From assembly GCA_944368215.1 (NCBI GenBank), contig CALVWX010000010.1:1-59661 (forward strand): a DNA stretch of 59,661 nt. The letters run 5' to 3'. The notes under the pieces were generated by a model. The model made no database searches. It was not told where the DNA came from and worked only from the letters and a program-made list of their open reading frames with translations. The first letter of the stretch is position 1. Each line of letters begins with the position of its first letter. A program made the position numbers and the translations under genes. Below are positions 16,105 through 23,791 of this stretch, piece after piece. The stretch is from an uncultured Clostridia bacterium (GTDB taxonomy: Bacteria > Bacillota > Clostridia > Christensenellales > Borkfalkiaceae).

Positions 16105-16722
16105 ATGAGTAAAGACATACCCGAATTTTCGCTGCAGAGAATGCCCGTTTACCTCAATTACCTGCGCACTCTGCCCGACGACGGAACATATAACTACATC
16201 TCGTCCGGCGCAATAGCCCAGGCCCTCGGCCTCGGCGAAGTGCTGGTAAGAAAAGACCTCGCCTACACGGGTTGCGCGGGCAGGCCCAAGGTTGGCTATC
16301 CCCGCGTCGAGCTCATCGCCGCGATAGAAAAATTTCTGCGCATAAACGACAATAAATGCGCCGTCCTCGTCGGTGCGGGCGGTCTCGGCAGCGCGCTCAT
16401 GTGTTACGGCGGCTTTAAAAATTACGGCATAGAGCTCGCCTGCGCGTTCGATAACGACCCCAAAAAGGCGGGCACGCAAATCGGCGGCAAGCCCGTTCTG
16501 CCCATGGATGAACTGCGCGAAGGGTGCAAAGAGTACGGCGCCGTGATGGCAATAATCGCCGTCCCCGCCCCCGCGGCGCAGCAGACGGCGGAGCTTCTGA
16601 TAGGCGCGGGAATAAAGGCCATTTTAAATTTCGCCCCCGTGCAGATAACTGCAAGCGACGATGTAAAGGTCATCAACATCGATGTTGCGGCCAATCTCGC
16701 CATTCTTGCTTCCATGCTTTGA
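16105..16722 (+). CDS. rex: redox-sensing transcriptional repressor Rex
   Basis: 205 residues. An N-terminal winged helix (RMPVYLNYLRTL to VLVRKDLAYTGCAGRPKVGY) is followed by a Rossmann domain (AVLVGAGGLGSALMCYGGF) and a C-terminal swap helix (VINIDVAANLAILASML). Rex represses fermentation and anaerobic genes until NADH displaces it from DNA. The ATG at 16,105 has a well-placed GGAGA; an in-frame ATG at 16,093 would precede that site. No Rex operator was recognised at its own promoter; a one-mismatch site lies upstream of nrdD. Confidence 0.95.
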   Translation: MSKDIPEFSLQRMPVYLNYLRTLPDDGTYNYISSGAIAQALGLGEVLVRKDLAYTGCAGRPKVGYPRVELIAAIEKFLRINDNKCAVLVGAGGLGSALMCYGGFKNYGIELACAFDNDPKKAGTQIGGKPVLPMDELREGCKEYGAVMAIIAVPAPAAQQTAELLIGAGIKAILNFAPVQITASDDVKVINIDVAANLAILASML

Positions 16723-16739
16723 AAAAATTGTCATATTTT

Positions 16740-16771
16740 CCCACTCTACCGTCGGTAGAGTGGGATTTTTT
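16740..16771 (+). terminator. terminator after rex
   Basis: CCCACTCTACC (16,740-16,750), loop GTC, GGTAGAGTGGG (16,754-16,764), then ATTTTTTG. Confidence 0.93.
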
Positions 16772-16821
16772 GAGTGTAGAGAGGCAATTCAAATAGTAGA
16801 ATGCCGCGGCGGACAAGTTTA

Positions 16822-16851
16822 TTGACAAACGCGCCGCACATAAATTAAAAT
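16822..16851 (+). promoter_or_regulatory. promoter of degV
   Basis: TTGACA (16,822-16,827), an 18-nt spacer, TAAAAT (16,846-16,851). Confidence 0.7.
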
Positions 16852-16927
16852 GCAGATATATTTGAAATTTCGGCCGCCGTTGTGCAATCCGCATATGCAT
16901 GCGTGCGCGGCCGTGTGGAGGTATTAA

Positions 16928-17818
16928 ATGAAAGATTATAAAATTACATGTTGTTCAACTTGCGATCTGACGGCAGAGCACCTCGCCGCTCTCGGCGTAA
17001 GCTTTGCAAAATACCATTACATAATCGACGGCGTAGACCACAAGGACGACCTTTTTGTGTCCTCTACACCCGAAGAATTTTACGGCGCGATAGATAACGG
17101 CGCGCTGCCCACCACGGCGCAGGTCACCCCGGAAGAGCTGACGGAACTGTGGACGCCCATTTTAAAGGAGGGTTACGACATTCTGCATATAGAATTTTCG
17201 TCCGGCCTTTCGGGCGGCTACACTTCCGCGCTGCTCGCGCAGGCCGAAATCAAAAAACAGTTCCCCGATAGAAAAGTGGTGGTGGTAGACTCGCTCGCCG
17301 CTTCTTCCGGTTACGGACTGCTCGTCGATAAAGCGGCCGAACTCAAGGCGGGCGGAATGGGGCTCGAAGCCTTAGCCACGTGGCTCGAAGAAAACAAACT
17401 CCGCTTAAGGCACTGGTTCTTCTCCACCAATCTTCAGCACTTCAAGCGCGGCGGCAGAATTTCAGGCCCCGCGGCGACGATAGGCAGCCTTTTAAAAATC
17501 TGTCCCGTCATGGACGTCAACAGCGAAGGCAAGCTTATAATCCGCAAAAAGGTTACGGGCAAAAAGCGCGCCATAAAGGAAATGTACGACCAAATGTTCA
17601 TGCAGGCCGAAGGCGGCGGCGACTATAACGGCAAGTGCTATATCAGCCATTCGCGCGTAGAAGGCGACGCCAGGGAGCTCGCCGCAATGGTCGAAGCGGG
17701 CTTCCCCAAGCTCAACGGCAAGGTCGAAATCGACAATATCGGCACGGTAATCGGCTCGCACACCGGCCCCGGCACGGTGGCTCTGTTCTTCTTCAGCACT
17801 ACAAAGCGCACTCTTTGA
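16928..17818 (+). CDS. degV: DegV-family fatty-acid-binding protein
   Basis: 296 residues with DegV hallmarks: STCDLTAEHL at the start, a mid-N-terminal DGVDHKDDLF, TTAQVTPEEL, LHIEFSSGLSGGYTSALLA (fatty-acid carboxylate contact), VDSLAASSGYGLLV and FKRGGRISGPAATIGSLL. Such proteins bind a single fatty acid and, in FakA/FakB systems, present it to a kinase for phospholipid synthesis. No fakA is adjacent, so the partner is unknown. GGAGGTA is an excellent Shine-Dalgarno. A broken acetyltransferase gene follows after 6 nt. Confidence 0.92.
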   Translation: MKDYKITCCSTCDLTAEHLAALGVSFAKYHYIIDGVDHKDDLFVSSTPEEFYGAIDNGALPTTAQVTPEELTELWTPILKEGYDILHIEFSSGLSGGYTSALLAQAEIKKQFPDRKVVVVDSLAASSGYGLLVDKAAELKAGGMGLEALATWLEENKLRLRHWFFSTNLQHFKRGGRISGPAATIGSLLKICPVMDVNSEGKLIIRKKVTGKKRAIKEMYDQMFMQAEGGGDYNGKCYISHSRVEGDARELAAMVEAGFPKLNGKVEIDNIGTVIGSHTGPGTVALFFFSTTKRTL

Positions 17819-17824
17819 TTTTGT

Positions 17825-18419
17825 ATGGCAGAAAATACTCCGCAGCTTAATACCGGGCGGCTGATATTGCGCAAGTTTACCGCGGACGATATTGCCGCGA
17901 TACGCGATATACGAAATATATGCGGACAAGGCCGCAAACGTATTTTTGCCGTGGTTTGTCCTTACAGAATTTTCGCAGGCAGAGGTTCTGTTTGAAAAAA
18001 AGTACGATAATTTTTATCGCAAAGCATCCGGATACAGATACGCTGTGTGTCTGAAGGAAAACAATATTCCGATAGGATATGTGCATGTCGGCGATGACGG
18101 CTCGTTCGATTTGGGTTATGGTTTGCAGCGCCCTTACTGGGGCAACGGATATGCGACGGAAGCGTGCGGCGCAGTGCTTGAGCGACTCAGGGCCGACGGC
18201 GTGCCCTTTGTTACGGCCACGCATGATGTTAATAATCCTGCCAGCGGCGCGGTTATGCAAAAACTGGGCATGAAGTACATGTATTCATACAAAGAATACT
18301 GGCAACCTAAAAATATAAATGTTGTTTTCCGCATGTATCAGCTTAATTTCGACCTGAATTGCGGGGTGTTTAAAAAATATTGGCATATGTATCCGGAACA
18401 TTTTATCGAAGAAATTTAA
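17825..18419 (+). pseudogene. RimJ/RimL-type GNAT acetyltransferase disrupted by a 7-bp duplication
   Basis: Frame 1 from the ATG at 17,825 reads a canonical GNAT start (LNTGRLILRKFTADDIAAI), then leaves the family. The rest (AIYEIYADKAANVFLPW, then RPYWGNGYATEACGAVLERL and ASGAVMQKLGM) is in another frame to the stop at 18,417-18,419. The break is at a near-perfect 7-bp tandem duplication, GCGATAC (17,897-17,903) GCGATAT (17,904-17,910). Removing one copy restores DDIAAIYEIYADK and a full protein of about 195 residues. The downstream half is otherwise intact, so the lesion is recent, a phase-variable switch, or a sequencing/assembly error. Confidence 0.87.
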
Positions 18420-18424
18420 AATAA

Positions 18425-18455
18425 GGGCGGGGCTTTCAATCCCCGCCCGTTTTTG
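18425..18455 (+). terminator. terminator after the GNAT pseudogene
   Basis: GGGCGGGG (18,425-18,432) pairs with CCCCGCCC (18,441-18,448), followed by GTTTTTG. Confidence 0.85.
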
Positions 18456-18486
18456 TCCGAAAATAATACCCGTCGGGGCGGCGCGC

Positions 18487-18563
18487 ATTTTAATGCGCGC
18501 CGCCCCGTATAATATGGTGTGAAAGGCGACGTAAACAAACAATTTTTATATACGGCTATCGGG
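18487..18563 (+). repeat. direct repeat copy 1: decayed duplicate of the SNF transporter gene start
   Basis: About 77 bp beginning ATTTTAATGCGCGCCGCCCC matches 18,591-18,667 at an offset of 104 bp. It includes the GTATAATATG block and 15 codons of the downstream gene. Upstream of this copy only, GGGGCGGCGCGC (from 18,475) completes a strong hairpin with GCGCGCCGCCCC. Confidence 0.85.
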
Positions 18564-18578
18564 GCAAAAGAACATTAA
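18519..18578 (+). pseudogene. truncated paralogue of the SNF transporter N-terminus
   Basis: GTG start, MKGDVNKQFLYTAIGAKEH, then TAA. The intact gene begins MKGNANKQFLYTAIGAAFG. Of the differences in the shared 15 codons, two change the residue (N to D, A to V) and about six are silent. That pattern suggests the piece evolved as coding DNA before truncation, or that gene conversion is maintaining it. It could also act as a short upstream ORF for the real gene. Confidence 0.7.
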
Positions 18579-18622
18579 AATACCTTCGGCATTTTAATGC
18601 GCGCCGCCCCGTATAATATGGT

Positions 18623-19807
18623 GTGAAAGGCAACGCAAATAAGCAATTTCTATATACGGCCATAGGCGCGGCGTTCGGCCTGGGCAATGTGGCGCGCTTT
18701 CCCGCGCTGTGCCTAAGCTATGGCGGGGCGTTCGTCGCCGCATATGTTGCGGTGCTCGCCCTCGTCGGCTTTCCCATGCTCGCGGTCGAACTGACATTAG
18801 GCAGACGGCACGCCTCGGCCTTTCCTCTCAAAGCCGTATGCCCTCTCGGCGGCGCGGTGGGCGGGCTTTCGGCTCTCAATTCGGCCGCCATGTGCGCTGT
18901 GTACGGGGTGATAATCTCCGTTTTCGCCCTGCGCGCCTGCACCTTTCACGCCTCGGTGAACTACGGTTGCCCTGCAGATATAATCGGGGTGACTCCCCTG
19001 TTTGCCGTAATCGTATTTATCGCGCTCGCCTTTTTTCTCACGCGCAGGCAATGCGTGCGCGCTCTCGCCGCCCGCGCCGCCGTGCTCTTTCAGGCGGGCC
19101 TTCTGGCCGTGCTCGCCGTGCGCGGCCTTACATATTCCAACGCCCTTTCAACGCTTGCTTCGGTCTTTGCCTTAAACGGAGCGCTCATAATCTCGGGCGA
19201 GGTGTGGCTCGCCGCCCTCGGTCAGGCGCTGCTGTCCCTTTCGGTGGCGGCGGGGGTGATGCCCGCCTTTGCTGCTCAGATGCCGCGCTCGCTTTCGCCC
19301 GTTCGCGCCGCGGCGGCGATAACGCTTGCAAATCTTTTGGGCGGACTGCTCGCGGCGACGGCAACCATAACCCTCGCGGGAGGGGGCGGGGTGCTCGGCC
19401 TCGTCGGGGGCAGCGCGTTCGGCAACGCGCTTTCGCTCTATCCCGCGGCCCTGCGCGCCGCCTTTTCAAACGGCCATATATGCGGGCTTTTCGGCTGTGC
19501 GTTCTATCTTTCTCTCACCTTAACGGCCTTTGTCTCGGCTTTATCGCTCGCCCGCCCCGCATACGTATGGGTGCAGGCCGCGGGCGCGTCGCCGCGCGCC
19601 GCGGCCTGCACCGTCTGCGCCGCTATGCTCGCCTTCTGCCTGCCCTTTGCCTTCGGACTGTCCTTTGCCGCCGTAGACGAGCTCTGCTGCAACGTCGTCG
19701 CACCCGTAGCCGCCGTCGGCGAGGTCGCATGTTTTGCATTTTATGCCTTGACGGAGAGGAAGAGGAGTGGTAAAATAAAGGTATGGAAAACATTCTTGAA
19801 CTCGTAA
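18623..19807 (+). CDS. SNF/NSS-family sodium-dependent transporter
   Basis: 394 residues with ten or more hydrophobic segments. The TM1 signature is TAIGAAFGLGNVARFP (GLGN..RFP is diagnostic of neurotransmitter:sodium symporters), followed by SYGGAFVAAYVAVLALVGFP and ELTLGRR. These proteins co-transport Na+ with amino acids or amines. It is shorter than the usual 440-500 residues, with unusually Ala-rich loops, so one or two helices may be missing. The GTG start has no Shine-Dalgarno; a TATAAT (18,612-18,617) ends 5 nt before it, suggesting a leaderless mRNA. Its last 25 nt overlap the LUD gene. Confidence 0.82.
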   Translation: MKGNANKQFLYTAIGAAFGLGNVARFPALCLSYGGAFVAAYVAVLALVGFPMLAVELTLGRRHASAFPLKAVCPLGGAVGGLSALNSAAMCAVYGVIISVFALRACTFHASVNYGCPADIIGVTPLFAVIVFIALAFFLTRRQCVRALAARAAVLFQAGLLAVLAVRGLTYSNALSTLASVFALNGALIISGEVWLAALGQALLSLSVAAGVMPAFAAQMPRSLSPVRAAAAITLANLLGGLLAATATITLAGGGGVLGLVGGSAFGNALSLYPAALRAAFSNGHICGLFGCAFYLSLTLTAFVSALSLARPAYVWVQAAGASPRAAACTVCAAMLAFCLPFAFGLSFAAVDELCCNVVAPVAAVGEVACFAFYALTERKRSGKIKVWKTFLNS

Positions 19808-20385
19808 GCACAAATCTTTCAAGGCGCGGCTTTATTTGCCGTACCGCCGCCGACGGTCAGGAGGCCGTCCTCGCCGCACTCGGAATTATCGGTTCGGGCT
19901 CGGTGGGTATAGGCGGTTCGCTCAGCGTAAAGGAAATCGGCCTTGCCGAAGAACTCAAAAAGCGCGGCAACGCCGTTTACTGGCACTGGACGGACGGCGC
20001 GGCGGCCAAGGAACAAGCTTCCCGCGCACAGTATTACGTCTGTTCGGCCAACGCCGTCACGCAAAGCGGCATAATCTTCCTCACCGACGGTTCGGGCAAC
20101 CGCATTTCCGCGCTTTCCTACGGCCCCGAAAACGCCGTGCTCATCATCGGCAAAAATAAAATCGTCGCCGACGAGCGCGAAGCTTTCATGCGCATACGTT
20201 CTGCCGAATGCGCGGGCGCAAACGCCAGAAGGCTGGGTCTTCATACCCCCTGCGCCGAGTTCGGACAGTGCGACGATTGCACCTCGCCCGAAAGGATATG
20301 CTCGGTCACGGCGTATTTCGAGCGTCCTTCCAAGGGCCTCAAGAATACATACGTCATTCTCGTAGACCGCCCTCTGGGATTATAA
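19783..20385 (+). CDS. LUD-domain (LutC/YkgG-like) protein
   Basis: 200 residues of the LUD fold: an N-terminal helix (LELVSTNLSRRGFICRTAAD), GSVGIGGSLSVKEIGL, VYWHWTDG, then SANAVTQSGIIFLTDGSGNRISAL, the best-conserved stretch, and PENAVLIIGKNKIVAD. Four Cys in the C-terminal third (CAEFGQCDDCTSPERIC) could bind a metal cluster. LUD proteins include LutC of lactate utilisation, but LutA and LutB are not here, so the substrate is open. It overlaps the transporter gene by 25 nt, so the two are probably translationally coupled. Confidence 0.87.
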   Translation: MENILELVSTNLSRRGFICRTAADGQEAVLAALGIIGSGSVGIGGSLSVKEIGLAEELKKRGNAVYWHWTDGAAAKEQASRAQYYVCSANAVTQSGIIFLTDGSGNRISALSYGPENAVLIIGKNKIVADEREAFMRIRSAECAGANARRLGLHTPCAEFGQCDDCTSPERICSVTAYFERPSKGLKNTYVILVDRPLGL

Positions 20386-20399
20386 TTGTGCATTTTAAA

Positions 20400-20424
20400 G
20401 GCGGCGCGCGAAAGGCGCGCCGCC
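20400..20424. terminator. hairpin after the LUD gene
   Basis: GGCGGCGCGC (20,400-20,409) pairs with GCGCGCCGCC (20,415-20,424) around 5 nt, followed by CTTTG. Confidence 0.6.
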
Positions 20425-20439
20425 CTTTGCCGCACAAAA

Positions 20440-20468
20440 AAACGGACGGAAAATCTTTCCGTCCGTTT
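20440..20468. terminator. bidirectional terminator between the LUD and glycosyltransferase genes
   Basis: AAACGGACGGAAA (20,440-20,452) pairs with TTTCCGTCCGTTT (20,456-20,468). A-run and T-run flanks on both sides suit the two convergent genes. Confidence 0.8.
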
Positions 20469-20484
20469 AATTATTGTTCGTATT

Positions 20485-21651
20485 TCAATTATTCTGCGCC
20501 GCGGGGACTAAAGACATTTTTTTTAAACTGCTTGTGCTGTTGTAGTCCATAATCTCGTCGGCGAACATTCTTTCGGCCTTTTCCAGCGAATGCTCAAGGC
20601 TGTATTTCTTTGCCGATTCGGCGTAAACCTTGCCCATTCTCAGACGCTCGTCGTCGCGCTCGTACCAGTAATCAATCTTTTCCGCGAGCGAGAACTGGTT
20701 GTTATCCTCAAACAGCGAACGTTCGTCAAGCGCGAACTGGGGTGTGGCCGAATTTGCGCTGTCGGCAATGACGGGCACGAGTCCGCACGCGATGGCTTCA
20801 AGGGCGGCTATCGCCTCTATTTCGACCGTGGCGGCGTGTATGTAAAGGTCGCTCGACTGCAGTTTTTTAATTAGTTTTTCCTTTGGCAAAAAGTCAAAGC
20901 TTACGTCGACGCCGTTCTTTTCGGCAAGGCGTGCAAGCGCCTTCTTTTTCGGGCCGTTGCCAAGCAGGGTGAGGTGGATATCGTCCTTGTGCTTTGAAAG
21001 CGCAATGGCCTTTATTATGACCTGCTGGTTCTTTTCGGGCGCAAGCCTGCCCGTCATGACCACTTCAAATTTTTTGTTTGTCGTCCTTTTCTGCGCGGGC
21101 ACAAAGGCGGGGTCGTATCCGTTGGAGATAACGTACAGTTCGTTTTTATACCCGTGCGCGGCAAGCTGCCCCGCGATGAAAGCCGAAGGGCAGTGGATGC
21201 GGTTGAACTTTTTGTAGAATGCTTGTTTAAGATATGAATAAATTATGCCGTTTATGGGTTTGAACCAGTTTAAATGCGCGTTGTACGAAATATTTTCGGG
21301 CTGAACGTGGAATGCGGCGGTGGTGGGGATGCCCATCTCGTCGGCGAGAGTCTTGCACTTCTTTTCAAGCTTGAATGGGAAAATAAAGTGCACAAGGTCT
21401 ACGCCTTCAAAAGTCTTGCGTATGGCCTTTTCGTCGAACTTGCCGAACTTTATCTGGTTCTTTGCCGAAACTTCGGTGAGGACGGGAACGTATCTTTCCT
21501 TTACGTTGCAGTCGTTTTCGCCGTCCGCGCCTATGGCCACCATGCGCACTTCGTGTCCGCGCGCTTTAAGGCCGTTCGCAAAGCGCAGGGCGGTTATTAC
21601 CGAGCCGTTTGTTTTGTTGTCGATTAAGTCTACAACTATTGCTATTTTCAT
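20485..21651 (-). CDS. GT4-family glycosyltransferase
   Basis: 388 residues in GT-B layout. The N-terminal Rossmann domain starts MKIAIVVDLIDNKTNGSVIT and the donor-side domain has VVMTGRLAPEKNQQ, LTLLGNGPKKKAL and the E-x7-E catalytic stretch in HAATVEIEAIAALEAIACG. The NKTNGS region and overall pattern resemble monoglycosyldiacylglycerol synthases that transfer glucose to diacylglycerol in Bacillota membranes, but lipid specificity cannot be proven here. GGAAAAGG precedes the ATG at 21,649-21,651. Monocistronic and divergent from the two-component genes. Confidence 0.87.
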   Translation of the reverse strand: MKIAIVVDLIDNKTNGSVITALRFANGLKARGHEVRMVAIGADGENDCNVKERYVPVLTEVSAKNQIKFGKFDEKAIRKTFEGVDLVHFIFPFKLEKKCKTLADEMGIPTTAAFHVQPENISYNAHLNWFKPINGIIYSYLKQAFYKKFNRIHCPSAFIAGQLAAHGYKNELYVISNGYDPAFVPAQKRTTNKKFEVVMTGRLAPEKNQQVIIKAIALSKHKDDIHLTLLGNGPKKKALARLAEKNGVDVSFDFLPKEKLIKKLQSSDLYIHAATVEIEAIAALEAIACGLVPVIADSANSATPQFALDERSLFEDNNQFSLAEKIDYWYERDDERLRMGKVYAESAKKYSLEHSLEKAERMFADEIMDYNSTSSLKKMSLVPAAQNN

Positions 21652-21728
21652 ATGCCTTTTCCTTTATCCGAAAACAATGATAAAATGCAAAAGTAAATTG
21701 ATTATAAACTTAATGTTGATTTTTCCTG

Positions 21729-21757
21729 TTGATTTTTCGGCGGGCATATAGTATAAT
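21729..21757 (+). promoter_or_regulatory. sigma-A promoter of the two-component operon
   Basis: TTGATT (21,729-21,734), a 17-nt spacer, TATAAT (21,752-21,757). Confidence 0.78.
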
Positions 21758-21771
21758 TTAATAGGTAAAAG

Positions 21772-21804
21772 CCGCGCAAAGGCGGCACTGCCGCCTTTGC
21801 GCGG
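21772..21804 (+). promoter_or_regulatory. perfect 16-bp hairpin in the response-regulator leader
   Basis: CCGCGCAAAGGCGGCA and TGCCGCCTTTGCGCGG flank a single C. It begins about 8 nt after the predicted transcription start and ends 29 nt before the ATG. It has no U-run, so it is more likely a 5' stabiliser or protein/RNA target than a terminator. Confidence 0.7.
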
Positions 21805-21833
21805 TCCGTAAATTTATAATAAAAAGGCAATAT

Positions 21834-22505
21834 ATGGCAAGAATACTTATAGCGGAGGACGACGCAAATCTCCGCATGCTCATGACCCTCCGCCTCAAAG
21901 GCAAGTACGACGTCGTCGCCGAAAAGGACGGCGAGTCGGCCCTTAAACGGTACGAGGAAGGGGGGATAGATTTAATAGTTACCGACCTTATGATGCCCGG
22001 CATGGACGGCTACGCCCTCGTCGAAAATATCCGTTCGATGGGTCATAATACGCCTGTAATCATGCTCACGGCCAAGGACGGAATTATGGATAAAGGCAGG
22101 GGGTTTGCCGTCGGCACGGACGACTATATGACCAAACCCGTCAACTTCGAAGAACTAACGTGGCGCATCGACGCGCTCCTCCGCCGCAGCAAAATCGCCA
22201 ACGAAGGAAAAATAACCATAGGCGACGTCGTCATAGACAAGCAGGCCTTCACGGTGACGCGCGGGGAGGAAACGTTCGAGCTGCCCACCAAGGAATTCCA
22301 GCTTTTGTATCTCCTCTTGTCCTATCCCGGCAAGATATTCACCAAGGAGAACATTCTGGACAGCGTGTGGGGATACTCTTCCGAGAGCGACGAATACACC
22401 GTGCGCACTCATATAAACAGGCTGAGGAACAAGTTTGAAAACTTCCCCGAATTCGAAATAGTAACCATCCGCGGGGTGGGTTATAAGGCGGTAATCAAAA
22501 AATGA
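21834..22505 (+). CDS. OmpR/PhoB-family DNA-binding response regulator
   Basis: 223 residues. The receiver domain (residues 1-115) has the acidic pair ED at 8-9, the phospho-acceptor Asp51 in LIVTDLMMPGMDG, Thr in MLTAKD and Lys in YMTKPVNF. The C-terminal winged helix (about 125-223) has FELPTKEFQLLYLLLSYPGK, VWGYSSESDEYTVRTHINRL and VRGVGYKAV-type endings. Its stop overlaps the kinase ATG in ATGA, so the pair is translationally coupled. Signal and regulon are unknown; no effector gene is fused to the operon. Confidence 0.93.
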   Translation: MARILIAEDDANLRMLMTLRLKGKYDVVAEKDGESALKRYEEGGIDLIVTDLMMPGMDGYALVENIRSMGHNTPVIMLTAKDGIMDKGRGFAVGTDDYMTKPVNFEELTWRIDALLRRSKIANEGKITIGDVVIDKQAFTVTRGEETFELPTKEFQLLYLLLSYPGKIFTKENILDSVWGYSSESDEYTVRTHINRLRNKFENFPEFEIVTIRGVGYKAVIKK

Positions 22506-23530
22506 AAACTGTACAGAACGGCAACAAAAAACGCATGATAAATTCGCACGCATGGGTTCTGGCGGTCATCAGCTTCATACTCGCGCTCATCGTCGGCGAA
22601 GTTATAGTCATAGTCTTTTTGTACTTCAACCGCATAAACCACATCGCCGACGAAGGGCTCTTAATTACGCTCTACGTCATCCCCGCCATAGCAATAGTCG
22701 CCATGTGCGTCACCATCTATCTCAACCACCGCTCGCTACAGACCTCCAGCACCCTGATAGAAGCGCTGAACAAGGTCGCCTGCGGCGACTACAACGCAAA
22801 AATTCCCTACAAACGCCTCGACGGCTTCAACGCCGTTTACGAAAATTTCAATAAAATGACCGAAGAGCTCAAGAGCGTCAAGGCCCTGCGCGAAGATTTC
22901 GTCCACGATTTTTCGCACGAGTTCAAAACGCCCATTGCTTCGATAAACGGCTTTGCAAATCTTCTGCTCGAAGGCAACTTAAGCGAAGAGGAGTGTTTGC
23001 AGATAGTAAAGATTATCGCCGACGAATCGGCCAGGCTTTCTACCCTTTCGGAGACAGTTTTAACGCTCTCCAAGCTCGACAGCCAGCAGTTTATCGGCGA
23101 AAGCAAGACTTTCCGCCTCGATGTGCAGTTGCGTGACTGCATAGTGCTTCTGCAGAGCGATTGGGAGAAGAAGGGGCTGGAAATTCACACAGACCTTGCT
23201 CCCGTAAAGTACACCGGTGACGAAAATCTTTTAAAACAGGTGTGGCTCAACCTTCTGACCAACGCTGTAAAATTCACGCCTGAAGGCGGGGAAATAGCCG
23301 TAAAACTTTGGGCCGAAGGCAACAGGGCCAAAGTTTCGGTGTCGGATACCGGCATAGGCATACCCGAAGATGCCCTTCCCAAAATTTTTGATAAGTATTT
23401 TCAGGTCAACGGCGGAACGGGCAACGGCTTAGGCCTTGCCATCTGCCGCAGGATATGTAAGCTCTGCGGCGGCGACATAGCCGTTCAAAGCACGGTCGGC
23501 AAGGGCTCAACCTTTACGGTCACGCTGTAA
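22502..23530 (+). CDS. membrane sensor histidine kinase
   Basis: 342 residues. There are two transmembrane helices (about 16-42 and 52-74) with only a very short extracytoplasmic loop, so it probably senses the membrane or a partner protein. A HAMP-like linker (SLQTSSTLIEALNKVACGDY) follows. The HisKA motif is FVHDFSHEFKTPI with His139. The HATPase_c boxes are LLKQVWLNLLTNAVKFTPEG (N), VSDTGIGIPEDALPKIFDKY (G1) and GNGLGLAICRRI (G2). The minimal sensor resembles intramembrane-sensing kinases of cell-envelope stress systems. It follows its response regulator by ATGA overlap. Confidence 0.93.
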   Translation: MKTVQNGNKKRMINSHAWVLAVISFILALIVGEVIVIVFLYFNRINHIADEGLLITLYVIPAIAIVAMCVTIYLNHRSLQTSSTLIEALNKVACGDYNAKIPYKRLDGFNAVYENFNKMTEELKSVKALREDFVHDFSHEFKTPIASINGFANLLLEGNLSEEECLQIVKIIADESARLSTLSETVLTLSKLDSQQFIGESKTFRLDVQLRDCIVLLQSDWEKKGLEIHTDLAPVKYTGDENLLKQVWLNLLTNAVKFTPEGGEIAVKLWAEGNRAKVSVSDTGIGIPEDALPKIFDKYFQVNGGTGNGLGLAICRRICKLCGGDIAVQSTVGKGSTFTVTL

Positions 23531-23562
23531 TAACTCCGTTATATTGCGGGGGTAATTTATAT

Positions 23563-23608
23563 AAAATGTCCTGCGGGCGCGGCGCATGCCGCGCCCGCAG
23601 GACATTTT
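23563..23608. terminator. 21-bp perfect hairpin after the two-component operon
   Basis: Left arm 23,563-23,583 (starts AAAATGTCCTGCGG) and right arm 23,588-23,608 (ends CCGCAGGACATTTT) pair perfectly around GCAT. It ends in TTTT. It is 33 nt after the kinase stop. Confidence 0.85.
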
Positions 23609-23620
23609 GCCGCATTTGTC

Positions 23621-23660
23621 GTGCCGCCGCAGGCGCCTAAAAAGGCGCCTGCGGCGGCAC
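23621..23660. terminator. second strong hairpin, 18-bp stem, before the MarR promoter
   Basis: GTGCCGCCGCAGGCGCCT (23,621-23,638) pairs perfectly with 23,643-23,660 around AAAA. Two stems of 21 and 18 bp within 100 nt make an unusually strong insulator between the operons. Confidence 0.7.
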
Positions 23661-23686
23661 TTGGTTTTACCTATAATAAAAAAATG

Positions 23687-23700
23687 GTTGCGCGTGCAAC
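23687..23700. promoter_or_regulatory. secondary MarR-type operator
   Basis: GTTGC-GCGT-GCAAC, sharing the GTTGCG..GCAAC core of the main operator, 18 nt upstream of the -35 box. Confidence 0.6.
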
Positions 23701-23717
23701 TATTTTTGTCTGTATGC

Positions 23718-23746
23718 TTGACAAAGCGTCGCCGGCGCATTACAAT
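23718..23746 (+). promoter_or_regulatory. promoter of the marR-ABC exporter operon
   Basis: TTGACA (23,718-23,723), a 17-nt spacer, TACAAT (23,741-23,746). Operators lie on both sides. Confidence 0.85.
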
Positions 23747-23747
23747 T

Positions 23748-23773
23748 AAATTAGTTGCGAGCGCAACTAATTT
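23748..23773. promoter_or_regulatory. 26-bp palindromic operator at the transcription start
   Basis: Arms AAATTAGTTGCG and CGCAACTAATTT around AG form a perfect palindrome directly after the -10 box, covering the start site. Size, position and symmetry are typical of MarR autorepression; the MarR gene starts 18 nt later. Confidence 0.85.
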
Positions 23774-23791
23774 AACGTGCAAAGGTGAAAC

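Noticed and set aside
18709-19773. 354-codon frame overlapping the SNF transporter
   Set aside because: Arg-rich out-of-frame shadow of an Ala-rich, GC-rich membrane protein gene; no start signal.
23563-23660. Two tandem strong hairpins considered as a CRISPR or repeat array
   Set aside because: The two stems have different sequences and there are no spacers; they fit terminators.
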